From Escarpia spicata (lineage: Eukaryota; Annelida; Polychaeta; Sabellida; Siboglinidae): 64,000 nucleotides of DNA. A model generated the notes under the pieces. It worked only from the letters and a program-made list of their open reading frames with translations. It had not been told where the DNA came from and searched no databases. This document shows positions 24,009-39,419 of this stretch, one piece after another. The position numbers and the translations under genes were made by a program. The stretch spans positions 24,001,777-24,065,776 of the forward strand of contig OZ023206.1 of assembly GCA_963995525.1 (NCBI GenBank), written 5' to 3'. Position 1 is the stretch's first letter. Each line of letters starts with the position of its first letter.

Positions 24009-25424
24009 CAAATCACTACATCCTTGAATTTCGTCTTACCTCTGCGCGCGCAACACTAGTAACATTCTTCCGGTAGATACAACTTCCTTCCGGTTGGAAG
24101 GGCAGATTACCCGTGCGCGCGCACACTTGAGAACTTCCTTCTCATAATAATGCCTTCATGTTAGCGCCCACATTTTCAAATTTAGAATTTATTTGAATTG
24201 ACGAAGTTATTTCATAAAACTGGGGGTATACATACACGTTTCATATATCAGTGTATTATACACTATAATTTGTAATCTCTATTTGCTGAATTACATCGTA
24301 CGCTTCGTTAATGTCATCTATTCCGACTTTGTGGATACCGAACCGAAGTGTGCCGACTCGATAAATGAGAATGACGGGCGTTATATTTGCAAATTTGAGC
24401 CAGAATAGCCAAATTACCATCTATTTTGCACAAAATTACATGTAGTCCATATACGTCTCTCGTAGTAATCTCATTCAGTTTATTAATTACTCTGTTAGTG
24501 TCGTTAATCTAGCGACAATTCATGACGTTGTGTACCGAAACGAAGTGTACATAAACGTTATATTTCGTTATGCCTGCATATTCGAATTAGAATGGCACTC
24601 ACACATCGCTTTTCTCATTGTAGTTACATTCACTACATTTATTAAAACACAACAATGTACATGTATAACCATTTTATTGAACATTCATATGATGGTAGCA
24701 AACTCTTTTGTGAATTTTTTATTATCTGGCTCCGGGTCTTACTAAATTACCTCCTGGACTAACTAAGGTACTAACTAAACTACCTGGTCTAATTAAACTA
24801 CCTCTTGGCCTAACTAAACTACCTCCTGGCCTAACTAAACTACCTCCTGGTAAAACTAAGCCAGCTCCTGGTCTAAGTAAAGTTGCTCCTGGTCTATATA
24901 AACTTGCTCCTGGTCTAAGTACACTTACTCCTCGTCTAAGTAAACTTGCTCCTGGTCTAACTAAACTACCTGTTGGCCTAACTAAACTGGCTTCTGGTGT
25001 AATTAAAGTACCTCCTGGCATAACTAAAATTGCTCTTGGTCTGACTAAACTTGCTGCTTGTCTTACTACACTCACTGCTGGTCTAACGATGATAACTCTG
25101 ATAAATATGATTTTTTAATATTTCACTGCCATTAGGTTCAACATGTGGCGAAATCATTTACTGATTGCTTGTATAAAGAAATAGTGAAAAGGAAATGATT
25201 GTCATTATAACCGTTAAAAATAAAATACGTTATATTTTTATTTTTTAAATGCTCTTAGATTCACATTAAAAGTGGGGACGCACACACGAATCATAAACAC
25301 AATGACACTTTCTGCCGCCTTTCCGGTGCGCCATGCGTGCGCACATTAAAAGTTAATTCCGCTTCCCATTCACTTATTTCCGCTTCCGAAAGGTAAGACG
25401 AAATTCAAGGATGTGCGCTCTTGC
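24009..25424. mobile_element. 1.4-kb non-autonomous TIR element in a LINE
   Basis: Near the left end, ACATCCTTGAATTTCGTC (24018-24035) with TTACCT after it is the exact reverse complement of the sequence ending at 25414. The outer 9-10 bases on each side match poorly. Ten-bp direct repeats flank the unit, as known for Mutator-like elements (9-10 bp duplications), but other superfamilies are possible. The interior has CGCGCGCA-rich subterminal parts and a 21-bp minisatellite. No transposase is seen. Confidence 0.55.
24735..25090 (-). repeat. 21-bp minisatellite
   Basis: About 16 imperfect 21-bp units (TAAACTACCTCCTGGCCTAAC type). Because 21 is a multiple of three the minus strand reads as a heptapeptide repeat (S-L-V-R-P-G-G/A), giving a 117-codon frame. 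It lies in the middle of the TIR element, so I treat it as an element-internal repeat and not a gene. Confidence 0.85.
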
Positions 25425-25530
25425 TACACAGAGGGCGGATGACAGGGCGGACTGACGGACGTGTGTACATGCCCTGCGCGACACGTGGCGCCCAAGGGAC
25501 CAGTAAGGCGTAAGGAAGTCTGGATTGTTG
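25425..25530 (+). pseudogene. LINE tail, continuation after the insertion
   Basis: After the second TACACAGAGG the frame reads ATQRADDRAD, a stop, then RTCVHALRDTWRPRDQ and a stop, which resembles the last residues of RTE-type ORF2 and joins well to the fragment ending at 24008. Confidence 0.45.
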
Positions 25531-26275
25531 CAGGTTGTTTTAGAATAATGTATATTTTCGAAGTATCATAGACCTATTCAGTTTCGTGAAGATTGCAAGT
25601 TTGAAAAGAGATTGAAAGATATTCGTAGTAAAAATATGATTATATAAAAACAAATAGCAGAACCTGACACCTGCCGGAAAACTCAGGGATGGTAATAATA
25701 ATACTATAAAATATGAATAAATATTCTATCTAAACAAAAACCTGAGCCCACATCTGCAGGTAAAACCCAGAGTACTCACACGGAGACGGCCTGTGTAATA
25801 CATGTTACTTTCACATTGTCTACTGGCGCCTACACTTTAACAATTAATGTTCAGTCTAATCGATTTTATAACTTTCCCTCACGATATTATACTAACGAAA
25901 AACAACGATGTACGCGTATTTATACATGTCTGGGGAAACAAACGATGACAAAAATGTAAGCGATAATAAAGATCGGGTGCCTTCCACATAGAGATGAGTT
26001 ATCTTGGGAACATAGTTCACACGATGGCTAGATCTTGTTTGAAGCGATTCTTTGTAAGCTAATATTCATTTGAGATATACTGCATCAAACGTCATAATTT
26101 CCCATAACTGCTTTCTCTGCATACATAATTTGGGTTTTATCTGCGCAAAAAGCCGATAAATAATTGTGTTTACGCGAATAATTTTGAGCTTGCTGCCACG
26201 TGGATGATTAAATATGCGGCGCGAGTATAATGAATATTCATGCACGCGCAGTGAAATGCACAGAGACTGGTGACG

Positions 26276-26376
<101 letters not shown>

Positions 26377-27629
26377 CAACTTGTCAGATTTCGAGGTGAG
26401 TTGTTGCAAGCAATGGGGGCGACGGCGACGGCGACTGCGACGGCGACGGCAGCAGTCAGTGCGGGTTGGGTCTGTGTGTCTACATGTCTTGCCTTTCCAG
26501 TCAGCCGTTTTTGAAAAGTCCCTGTTTCCCCACATATTTCAACCGAAACATGAACACGTGAGAATCATACGTTCACATATTGTTTCTACTGCTACATATA
26601 CGATTGTTAGTAAACCTGGCTGGCTTGTCATCATTCAATGTAAACGTTTAAGGTTTGTTAAAAAGTATATAATACCGTGTTGCCACGGATTTTTGCGATG
26701 CATACACGAACGTTGGACACTAGCAGATCTGCTCTCTGGTATACATACGTTTTTATCCATGAATATATATAAAAATATATATAGTAATATATATATAATA
26801 ATATATCAGATCAAGATGTGCTGCTTCATGTGAATAGCACATTTGATATTATTAATACGCACTAAAAACATACAAATTAAACATTTATTTTTGACGTGTT
26901 ACTTTACCGTTACTGTACATTTTTTTGCCAGAATGGCCCATAACTTCTGATCAACGGAATGTTATCACAAGGCCTCCATATTGGGACCTATGCCCAGGAC
27001 CGATGGAAACAATTGACTTAACTTAGCTAAAACCAACTTATGCGAGTTCTAATTATCTGGAGTGCACTGTATGTGACCAATGCATGCGGGTAATTATGTA
27101 GAAGCAAATTAAAAGTTGGCCAAAGTAATGGATTGGGATTTTAGTCCGACTGAATGAGCATAACAAGGTTCTCTTGTATTTATTTTCTATTTGACCAGCT
27201 GTGCACTTGGTGATAAGTCCCATAATGCAATATATAAACTGAATTAATATACATAGAGTTGAATTAGTTAACTCAAATGGATGCTTCTTCACTTCACTTT
27301 CCCACAACCCGTAAGGATCGTTGGGGCGCACTTAACCAGCTGTCTCCACGTTTCCCTCTGGGAGTCGGCGAACATATTTATGCTCAGTTTCCTAAATTCA
27401 ACTGTTTATTTGCAGGAACATTTTAACAATCAGCAGTTTTAAAATAGCCGAGCTGATGGAAAGAGGAAATTGAAGAGCTCTACTCAACAGTGCCATTAAT
27501 TGGACAATAAATAAAAAGACAATAAAATGTATGCTTTCTTATGCTCGTCATGTTTGGTTTGTGTTCTACAGCATATTCTTCAAACTTTGTTGAAACAAGT
27601 TAAGTGAACTATACAGGGAGTAGCCACCC

Positions 27630-27985
27630 GGTCTCGAACTCCTCCTGCTGCTTCTTGCCAAGTTTAACAACTGCCTGGTCAACATTGATGGTCCTCGTTC
27701 ATCATGACTTCTCCAGTTGCAATGTTGATTAGGCCCTTGGGATGTTACTCTGGGTTCAGCGGGTCAATGCACATAGCCAACTTGTCACAGGGAGCTCGGC
27801 GGTCCATCCCAGCTGTCGTGATGCGTGCCTTGCCCTGATCCTGGTGTGTCATCTGCACGTTTACTGAGTCAGCGTCCCGCATCTCCTCGAGGCCACGGGT
27901 GAGTGAGAGGCAGTCGTGGCAGCTGTAGGCCCAGGTCTCGATGCTCTCCGGGTTTGGTGTCGACCCCACGACGCCCTCTACAACA
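27630..27985 (-). pseudogene. Decayed coding remnant of unknown family
   Basis: On the minus strand an acceptor-like CTGTTGTAG at about 27985 is followed by an open frame GVVGSTPNPESIETWAYSCH, LSLTRGLEEMRDADSVNVQM, KARITTAGMDRRAPCDKLAM, CIDPLNPE, stop. In neighbouring frames downstream, NIATGEVMMNED and VDQAVVKLGKKQQEEFETGW read on, as if two frameshifts or stops had broken one protein. Base composition is GC-richer than the surroundings. I cannot name the family. It could also be one true exon plus chance. Confidence 0.4.
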
Positions 27986-28112
27986 GAGTTTTTGGCAATA
28001 GCTTTTTGTGACGCAATAATAACTCACAATATTATATTATGAATTAATAAATAATACTACAAGATGAATATTCGTGGATAGTTATCACAATCATTATCGT
28101 GATCATGACCAT

Positions 28113-31100
28113 ATAGTGCAGCAGCTAAGGGGCATGATTGTGTACTTTTTGACATAACATGAAAATTGGCACACGTGTAGATTATGATATATAGAATCGT
28201 TTCAAGCTAGGTACCCATCGCTATCGACATGTTACATAGCCGCCATCTTGTTTTTAAAATGACCGCCATGGAAATCCATTATCCAGTTATATCTGCTTCT
28301 AAGCAACATAAAAACATGTTCTCGGTGTCCAACCCATCATTTCCGGAATACATTTCTGTGATATTCAGTATCCAAGGAAGACGGCCATATTGAAAATCAA
28401 GATGGCCGCCACGGAAATCCATTATCCAGATATATCGGCTTCAAAACAACATGCAAGCATGTTCTTTGTGTCTAAAACAAAATGTTCAGGGTCAAGGAAT
28501 TAATTTCTACAAATGCTATATCATCAGATGACAGCCATATTGACATTCAAGATGGCTGCCCTGCGTATGCGTTTTATCAACATAATTTTAGCGCCCCTTG
28601 AGGTTGAGGATTCCATATGGGATTCATATATGAGGTTGAGGAATCCACATGTGGTTCATATATGAATACGTATAATTATATTCACGAGTGTATCGATTTT
28701 TTTTGACAGTTGTTTCTGAGCTTGAGGTTTACTGGCAACTTACGAATGGACTGTTTTGTGAAGAAACCGCAACATGTGTTCTCAGCAATGACACTAGGCC
28801 GATGTCAAGATCAAGTCAATCACCCACAAAGAGTGACGGTTGTGCTGTAAGTTTAGTAGATGTCCATAATCCTGGGAGAGATGGATGGTGAAAGGGCCAG
28901 ATATATCACAGTTATCTAGATGGAGTTGGAAGGTAGTGTTTAAACTGCCAATTAAAAACTCAACAAAGCATAAATGCAGTACAGTCTGGCACACAAAGCA
29001 ACTTGCTAAATATATATCATCTTTAGTGTCAACATTTAAACATTTGTGTAATCCAAATATCTTAAATTCGCGCATATATGCAGACTCCGAGTATAAACTT
29101 AGGCATGGACACAACTATATAATGCAAACGGAATACACTGTACAGGGCACATTTACATATACTAGAGCAGATAGGCGGACGATAGTACAGGAAACGCAAA
29201 TTATGACAAGGATCACAGTCAGACTGACTGGCGCACCAAACATAGTACTTCTCTTCATTGCGGATTGCTCCACACCTCGACACAAATGTGTGAGCAGTGC
29301 ATGTAGTGCAATGTGTAAGCAGTGCATGTAGTGCAATGTGTGAGCAGTGCATGTAGTGCAATGTGTGAGCAGTGCATGTAGTGCAATGTGTAAGCAGTGC
29401 ATGTAGTGCAATGTGTGAGCAGTGCATGTAGTGCAATGTGTAAGCAGTGCATGTAGTGCAATGTGTAAGCAGTGCATGTAGTGCAATGTGTGAGCAGTGC
29501 ATGTAGCGCAATGTGTAAGCAGTGCATGTAGTGCAATGTGTGAGCAGTGCATGTAGTGCAATGTGTGAGCAGTGCATGTAGTGCAATGTGTGAGCAGTGC
29601 ATGTAGTGCAATGTGTGAGCAGTGCATGTAGTGCAATGTGTGAGCAGTGCATGTAGTGCAATGTGTGAGCAGTGCATGTAGTGCAATGTGTAAGCAGTGC
29701 ATGTAGTGCAATGTGTGAGCAGTGCATGTAGTGCAATGTGTAAGCAGTGCATGTAGTGCAATGTGTAAGCAGTGCATGTAGTGCAATGTGTGAGCAGTGC
29801 ATGTAGTGCAATGTGTGAGCAGTGCATGTAGCGCAATGTGTAAGCAGTGCATGTAGTGCAATGTGGATGGTGCCCAGCAATAATGTATCCTATACAATAC
29901 ATCCCAGTTGGCAACTGTCTGAAGAGTATATATTGTATGTAATAGGTATTATGCTGACATCCTCAAGCAACCAATAAGAGAACGCAAAATATATAGCCGA
30001 ACCACTCAGAAGTTGTTTCTTTATTTGCTACAATATACAAGGTCGTTCGCTTCCGGTGGATAGGTAATCATCAGCATACGAAATCAGATAGTTGTGACCA
30101 TAGTCCATAAAGCCACCAACGACCTGCAGTACCTTCAGCCATGAACACAAGAGGAGGCGGACATCGGCAGCATATTACTCTATGTAGCACAATGTGTTCA
30201 TCAAGGATTTCCCAAAGTGGACATCCGGTAGTGTTTACATATGTGGTTATTCTGGCCGTAAAGCATTCCTTGCTGTTGAAATAAATTAACGTTTTGCGAT
30301 TGAAACCCACATTTGTTCCATTGCAACCCATGTCATTGTCAACGACATGTGATATCGGAAACATTAATGCTATGCTATGTCCTGAGTTGATGTGTGACAT
30401 AGTCTTCAGTTTCCTTGGTCGATGGAAGAAGTTGGCATGGTTAGCATGAACTCCATTCCCCGAAACTAAACGAGATAAAGACGTTAATCGCATTATTTAC
30501 ATTAAGACTTGCATATAACAAGATGAAACAAGGAAACAGCTGTTTGCCCAGGGAACTGGTACGACTCGGAATACCCCACCAACAAAACAGGCATTGCATC
30601 AACATGTGGGAAGGGGTGTTTGGCAAATTGGTTATGTCATTTCACAAGATCTTGTGCCAAATCTCCATCTGCCTGGTCTCGGACACTATGGTTGGAACCT
30701 TCAGTATGGAAACCATGCTGGACTTAAACTCCGAGAGGCACCGATGCAATGCCAAGACCTAATGCACTGTGGTTACAAATCTATGCGTAGTCCAATTATA
30801 CATTATTTTCATGTATATGCATGCTGTGAGGTATATTGTGGTTTTTAATATAGCTGAGTAACATTATGCAACAGCCTGAAAGATTGTATTCATGAAGACA
30901 TGTACCATAAACCAGGTATGGATTCCTAAACCCAACACACGTTGAGATCATGTTCCTAGAACATATATAAGCATGGCAGCCATCTTAATATTCTGTGTGA
31001 CTATCATTTCATGGTTGTAGTATATTTATAGTTATTTACATCTGTATTACCCGATTAAACACGAACATTCTGTTTTGTGTTGCACGTAAGCTGAATTAAA

Positions 31101-31830
31101 CCAACATATATGATTATATGGATGTCGGCCATCTTGAATTTCAATATGTCTGTCATCTGGGGATATAACATGTGGAAGAAAAGGATTAATTAACCCTGAA
31201 TATGTTGGTATAAATACCTATATCTTGGTTTACGTTGTGTAGAAGCTGCGGTATTCGGACAGATGGTTTACATGGCAGGCATTTTGTTTTTCAATATGGC
31301 CGTCATATGAGAATAATGCAAGTGGCACGACTAGATTCCTTGACCTTGAAATATATGAACCACCTATGGATTCGTTATATGGGGTCCTCGATAACAAGAG
31401 GCACTAAAATTATGCTCGTAAAACGTCTATGCATGGCAGCCATCTTGAATTTCAATATGGCCGTCATCTGAGGATATAGTATATGGCAGAAATGGATTCC
31501 TTGACCCCGTATATGTTGGTTTAGACGCAAAGAACATGTTTTTATTTTGCTTAGAAACTGAGATATCTGGATAATGGATTTCCATGGCGGCCATCTTGAA
31601 TTTCAGTATAGCCGTCATCCTTGGATATTGCACATGACAGAAATGGATTCCTTAACCCTGGACATGTTGGTTTGGATACCAAGATCATGTTTCTATATTG
31701 TTTTTCTATGGACACCGACGACCATCTTGGTGGTCATATTGGATTTCTCGGATTGCTCAATGATATCCACTTGATGTTGATCCGCCTGATATTCGTTATG
31801 GACGTCCTAAGGATGTAGAATCCAGCGAGA
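28113..31830. mobile_element. Inverted-repeat element, copy 2 (core reversed), right end unclear
   Basis: The left end (28113-28260) repeats the terminus of the element at 7822: GCAGCTAAGGGGCATGATTG, TTGGCACACGTGTAG, then the GGTACCCATCGCTATCGACA block. Arms of roughly 150-bp units follow (28255-28620, and reversed about 30950-31720). The core between is a reversed homologue of 8950-9870 in copy 1: for instance TTTCCTTGGTCGATGGAAGA here against CTTCCCTCGACCAAGGAAAC there. The right terminus expected near 31830 is not recognisable, so this copy may be truncated. A minus-strand frame (30071-30493) is the best-preserved open stretch, but I recognise no domain. Confidence 0.55.
29286..29865. repeat. 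25-bp satellite inside copy 2
   Basis: About 23 units of GTGTGAGCAGTGCATGTAGTGCAAT, with a G/A variant (TGAGC or TAAGC). Minus-strand frames of 219-272 codons across it (THCTTCTAHTLHYMHC-type) are artefacts of a stopless 25-bp unit. The equivalent position in copy 1 (about 9880) has no array, so the expansion is specific to this copy. Confidence 0.9.
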
Positions 31831-32289
31831 AACAAACTATATCAATAAATGCAGGGTTAAGCCCAACTATCAGCTTTGTCTGCTTGACTATAAGACAGTG
31901 TGGATTCTTTGAGGTACAGAACATTTTGTGAGAAGGTGATAGTCAAAGTTCGCACATACAATCAAAGACCTTACTTCCGACATTTGCAGCAGCACGCTAT
32001 CACGACACGCGATAGGTGTAAGCCACTTCAGACCAGAAGGTTGGGGATGGAAGATGAGCGACGTTTATCTTCTTCCGGCCATGACAGACCTACGTCCAGC
32101 ACCTGGTACCCTGTTGCACGTAATCCGGTGTAACTGCTCCAAATACTGCAGCTCGGCAAGGTGTACCATATGATTTAACATAATAACAACATTGTGTGTT
32201 CCATGCACGTAGTCAATGCCGTGGCACAGGGTGCTCAAACTAAATCTAGAGTTCAATCAGAGATGAAAAGATGGATGATGAGTAGTGTA

Positions 32290-33440
32290 AATGTGATTCT
32301 GAGATAAATAAGACTAAACATTATCTGACCGTTGGACTCTCTCTAGACGGTGCAGCAGACGGTCAGGTATGCCAAATAGCATCGCATTTCCACAATAAAT
32401 TCTGGATGTCACAAGTGGATGTACAAGACATTTGCAGACACTGGTCGTCATTGTCTCTCGTACACGAGCAATTCTCCAGAGATGGTAGTAAGCACTTCGA
32501 CATACATTTGCCACCTGCGTCGCCATCGATAAATCAGCATCGATTGCAACGACAAGGTCACGGACGATGGTCGATGTCGTTACATATTGTCCGCATATGT
32601 CGCGTGATCAATGAGTATTGGTCTGCGCAAGCTCGACGAACGTATAACAATTGCTTCCGTTTTGTTCTCGTTGAGAACCAGTCCGTTGTCATAGAGCCAC
32701 GTTTTAACTTCACTGAAGCAAGCCTCCATTTTGATGAGAGCATTTGTATGCTCAAACGGTGGAAAATCGACGTATAACTGCGTATCATCGCGTACATATT
32801 GTGTTGTACGTCGTGTCGGTTGAGTAAATTCCTTAGAGGCGCAATGTAGGCGTTGAAGAGCACCGACCCAAGAACAGACCCCTGTGGTACTCCGGATCTC
32901 ATCACGCTACACTCAGACACTTCTTTCCCGACACGCATGGCAGATGTACGACCATAAAATTATAGGTATGACGCCAACCACGCATTCGCTTCGCCGCATT
33001 TGCCATAGCCACACAGTCTCCGTAGTTAGATATCGTGATTTATTGTGTCGAAGGTTGCTGTTAAATCGAGAAGTACAAGAAGTACTCCACGACGAGCACC
33101 AATCGCTTGCATCATATCACTGTGAATGCGTAAGAGTGCTGTATCCGTATTGTGGCGTGGTCGGTAGGCACTCTGGTAGACGCCCATTATGCCATTCTCG
33201 TTCAGGAAGCGTTGCAGTTGTCTTGAGACGAAGCGCTCCATTGTCTTCGCCACAAACAAAATGTTCGATATTGGGCGGAAGTTAGACAGTACATTTACTT
33301 CAGCACCTCGTTTTTTTCAGTACAGGCGTCACAATGGCGTGCTTCATCGACTGTGGGACTATAGCATTGGAGAGCGACGCATTAATTATGCGTATAATGA
33401 CCAGACACAGCGCTTCAATGTTCAGTTGAAGGAGTGACGT
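32290..33440 (-). pseudogene. CR1/Jockey-type LINE reverse transcriptase, decayed
   Basis: On the minus strand, in order: KTMERFVSRQLQRFLNENGI, VYQSAYRPRHNTDTALLRIH, VLLVLLDLTATFDTINHDI (33259-33026), then RSGVPQGSVLGSVLFNAYIA (32900-32840), a frame-broken catalytic box region (NMYAMIRSYTS), and LVHPLVTSRIYCGNAMLFGI, RLLHRLERVQR (32526-32314). These are the standard blocks of non-LTR reverse transcriptase. Several frameshifts separate them, so the copy is inactive. It lies just upstream of gene B on the opposite strand. Confidence 0.8.
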
Positions 33441-33597
33441 TGGCAGCGGGTCTAATTCCATGACTTGGTAGCAGATGCAGAAATTATGTTCTTCACATCT
33501 GCCGGTGAAGCAGCTTCAAAACACACTAAACGTGCAGCCACATTCGTCACTACGTTTTCAATTCACGATTGAGTCGTATTGCGCCGCAACGCATCGG

Positions 33598-33660
33598 TCG
33601 TTTCAAATGCGAAGACAATACCAACGGATCCGAGTTGGAACCGATGAAACAATACAGCTC
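33598..33660 (+). promoter_or_regulatory. Conserved promoter block of paralogue B
   Basis: TTTCAAATGCGAAGACAATA is followed by CCAACGGATCCGAGTTGGAA, aligning with TTTCAAATGCAAAGAGAATA and the CGACGG...CGGAATC part of the blocks before genes A, C and D. It ends about 40 bp before the start codon. The outer GCGCGTG...GACG part is not recognisable here. Confidence 0.5.
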
Positions 33661-33698
33661 ATATTTCACAAAAATTCACCCGGATGTCACCCAAAGCA

Positions 33699-35907
<2,209 letters not shown>

Positions 35908-35932
35908 TAGTGAGAGGACCGTTCACGCGCCA

Positions 35933-38900
35933 GGGCCCGTATTCTCGAAGAAACAGATTTCGTACGTAAGACATTGCGCAAATATGGCGGATTATTTCTT
36001 AGCTGCGAAATTTCGCAAGTTGGTATTCTCGAAACGCTTACGAATTTTCGCTAAGAAATTCGGAACTTGCGTACGAAAATCTCGCGAGGGTTTGCTTGCG
36101 TTGCAACGGATACGGTCACTGATGTTTTGCTATGTTTTACCGTTTTAACGCTGCTCGTAAGTTCCTGGCTGTACATGAAAAAGAAAACGAACGTACACAA
36201 CTGTTCAAACCTAGGGAACCTGGTGACTAATCAATATAGCTGATATGCAAAACATAATGTAGCATTGCCATTGAGATATGTTGATGCATAGGTAATAATT
36301 AATGGCTTAACGCCAGCGAAGCATTTGAACGGAAATGACAGACACAAAACGCAAGCAAGGGGAAGAATTACCGCCAAGGTCAAGCCAAGCCAGTCAATGT
36401 TTACATTACAGAATTAGGAATTTGACGTTTCGTCTACGTATCCTCACTACACTGTTACATAGTACAGTTAGAAGACACCACCTGCATATGTGTATGATGT
36501 CGATTACTATTCAGATGACACGCCGGTGAAGGTGAGACTTAGTTTGATCACTCGGTGTTTCTATCGCTTTACTAACATTCCATGACCATGGCCTGGGCAT
36601 GGCATGACGCCGCTAGTCTGTCACTAACTTGACTAAGTCAGTCAAACTCAAACTTCAAAGTTGTAACTTCGTAAGACGTAACCGGAAACAATGGGCGTGA
36701 CCAAGGAGGCATATGTGTCTTCCAGTTCCAGATCAGGATTTGTGGTTTGTTATAACTTGTAATGTAGTGAGTAGAGGATTTAACATAGTAGTAACTTGTG
36801 GCTGTGCAGTTGTGTTAAATATTCATTTAGCAGGCCCCTAGTACTTGGCATAGGGCATGTATTTGTTAACTAATTACGTGCTACATTGGCGTATTAAGCC
36901 TAAATACTATTGAAATTAAAGTGGAGATTTTTCGGTAAATGTATAAGCTCTTTGTGGATTTATTATTTTGTGCCAATGCATATTTAAGCACAAAGCATCA
37001 TAGGATAAAACTTGTTGACAGTTATACATGCACTGCCACTACTGTTGTTCAAATTTGTGCCCCTATAGACTATCCGCCCCTGAATATTAACTATGTTAGA
37101 TGATGTGTCTATGTATAGGGCTAAGGTAGTGAGGAATAAAGATTATCAAAGAACAGTATTTCATGTACCCAGTGCATAATGACATAACAAATCAATGCAG
37201 TACACACTATTGCTACAAAACAACTAGTACAATGACATTTTCTGTACTTACAGCACGCATGCAACATCATCTACCAAATAACCACGGTACCACACCCAAA
37301 GGCTGAAAACCAGTGGGAATGAAAGGTATGTTACAATGTGTGGTTATGGTTATGGTAAAATATACACAATAGTGTACTCTATCAGTGGTGTAGTTGTCTG
37401 GAACAGCCTACTTTTTTACATGTTATAACATTTTATAAATACTGGGTAGTATTGACTTTGCCCGTGTATTGTATGAACACTACAGAGTAAAACTATGTAT
37501 AATATGTCTATATTTGTATATGTTTTAGATATCACCAATAGCACAGTAAATATGGTGTGTCTAATACGGTTGTATTTAAAAATGAAACATAATATATTTA
37601 TGATGTGCTACATATGTGTTTTCAGAAAGAAAATTGATGGACTGGAATGACTGCTGCATCTTGAAATTAAAAGATGCAAAAGATACAACTGGACATGATG
37701 CAGCACCAAGAAAATTATGTAGCTGCAGAAAAGAAAAATCTAAAGTGGCTAAACAATCTACGAATCATGCGTAGCCTGTGCTGCTCCATGTATTGGTGCT
37801 GCAGTGACATCAACATTTGATTGTATTAACATCATGTTCTGCAATGCTCTTCGTGGATGTGGCACATTTCTTCTCTTTGTAATGTCTCTAGGATACTTTA
37901 AAACTCGAACATACTATGAACACCAGGAAGACCACCATAAATTCACATTACATCAATTATATATCAAATACCTTAAAAACTAATTCATGTACGAACACCT
38001 CATTATACCGACAAGTTTCTTGTTTTCCTATGACATCTGGAATTATTATAATACTTTTCATTAATATCCATTGTTTGCATAAATTGTTAACAGTGGTATG
38101 TATTTTTCAAAATAAATTATACAGTGTATAAAGGATTTCTATGATGCAGATTAATCGCTTTGGAGACTATATAAAAATCAATGACCTGGTATACTAAGAT
38201 CTACTGGTAAAAGCAGTATGTTAGCAATCTTCTTTATACTGATTCAGTTGTTACAATTTGTAAAACAACTACAAGGTCAAGATAAATGTTATGTCTTCTG
38301 TTGGTAAGTCGGTTTGGTGAGAAAAGAAATTGGATTATTGGCACCTGGAAAATAGGATGTACCAAATATTTACAGTAATGTTTTATATATTGTTATATTT
38401 GAGGTTTAGTATATATGCACTGTTTCAAGATCAAACTATGTGTTATGTTATTTTGTAGACATAAATGTAGGTGTATTCAAACATCATCGTAGTATCTATA
38501 TATAATTTTATATACATATATAATTTATATACATAATTATCATTTACATTATAATAGTTACATATTTGTTTTGGATGGTATTGTCAATGCTTGAATAAAT
38601 GATGCAATCTATCACGGGTTGTCATAATATTGGTGCATTTAATATAGCATTTCTCAAGCAGCATATATATCTGAAAGTTGCAGCCAAGCTTACTTAACTA
38701 TTATTTTTATGTAGATGTGGTGGAATATTAACATAATGTACATATGAAACATTAGATACATTTGGCAAAATCTGTATGCCATGGCCATAATAAATGAAAT
38801 ATGTTTATATAAGAAATAGTCTCCTTTTTACATTAATATATACATTTTCATGCCATCGAATTAATGTCTGCAATATTGTGGTCTTCTGAAACAGAAATTT

Positions 38901-39419
38901 TGGTTTCAAGTGTAGTTAAACGTGCCTACACAAATTGTAATTGTGTAGCACGCAGTCAATCTATAAATTACTGCGATGAATTACTAATCGGTCCCGTGTG
39001 TTGGCTGGTCCCGCTTGTTTACTTTTTATTGTGGAATTTTCCATTGGCTAGCAGTGTAGGCGCGGCGCCGCTTTCAAAGACGGTATTTATGCAATTTCAG
39101 CGGTCAATAAAAATTGACAAACACACATTAGTGTCATTGAATCACACACAATTTACTAATGTGTTTTTGCGATGTTGTAACAGCAAATAACTGAGAAATC
39201 TCCATCTGAAAGCGATACCACAAAAGATACGAAAAAGTTACGCGACCTCTTGCGTTAGCTTAACTTTGCGATGAAATATACGTCATATTTGCGAATGTTC
39301 CTATCGTAAATGCTTCGAGAATACCACTTTCGAAATAATCGTAACTTACGCTCTTTTGACGTCATTTTTATGTAAAAATGGCGCTAAGAAATTCGTAAGT
39401 CGTTCGAGAATACGGGCCC
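35933..39419. mobile_element. 3.5-kb Harbinger/ISL2EU-like TIR element
   Basis: The left end GGGCCCGTATTCTCGAA (35933-35949) is an exact inverse of the right end (39403-39419). Subterminal TTAGC..GAAAT/TCGTAAG blocks are also inverted. From memory, this terminus type is common in marine invertebrate Harbinger-group elements; I did not resolve the short target duplication. Inside, a frame at about 37670-37790 reads MQKIQLDMMQHQENYVAAEK and KNLKWLNNLRIMRS, a coiled-coil tail of the kind seen in the Myb/SANT-like second protein of such elements. No DDE transposase is visible. The interior is AT-rich and otherwise unannotated. Confidence 0.6.

Noticed and set aside
24722..25075. Heptapeptide-repeat protein on the minus strand
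   Set aside because: A 21-bp minisatellite inside a TIR element, with no signal peptide, start context or splice sites; kept only as a repeat.
29062..29914. Three minus-strand frames of 219-272 codons
   Set aside because: Translations of a 25-bp satellite without stops; the peptide is identical in all three frames apart from rotation.
38864..39190. Coding exon inside the Harbinger-like element
   Set aside because: The 108-codon frame has no transposase motif and looks like chance.
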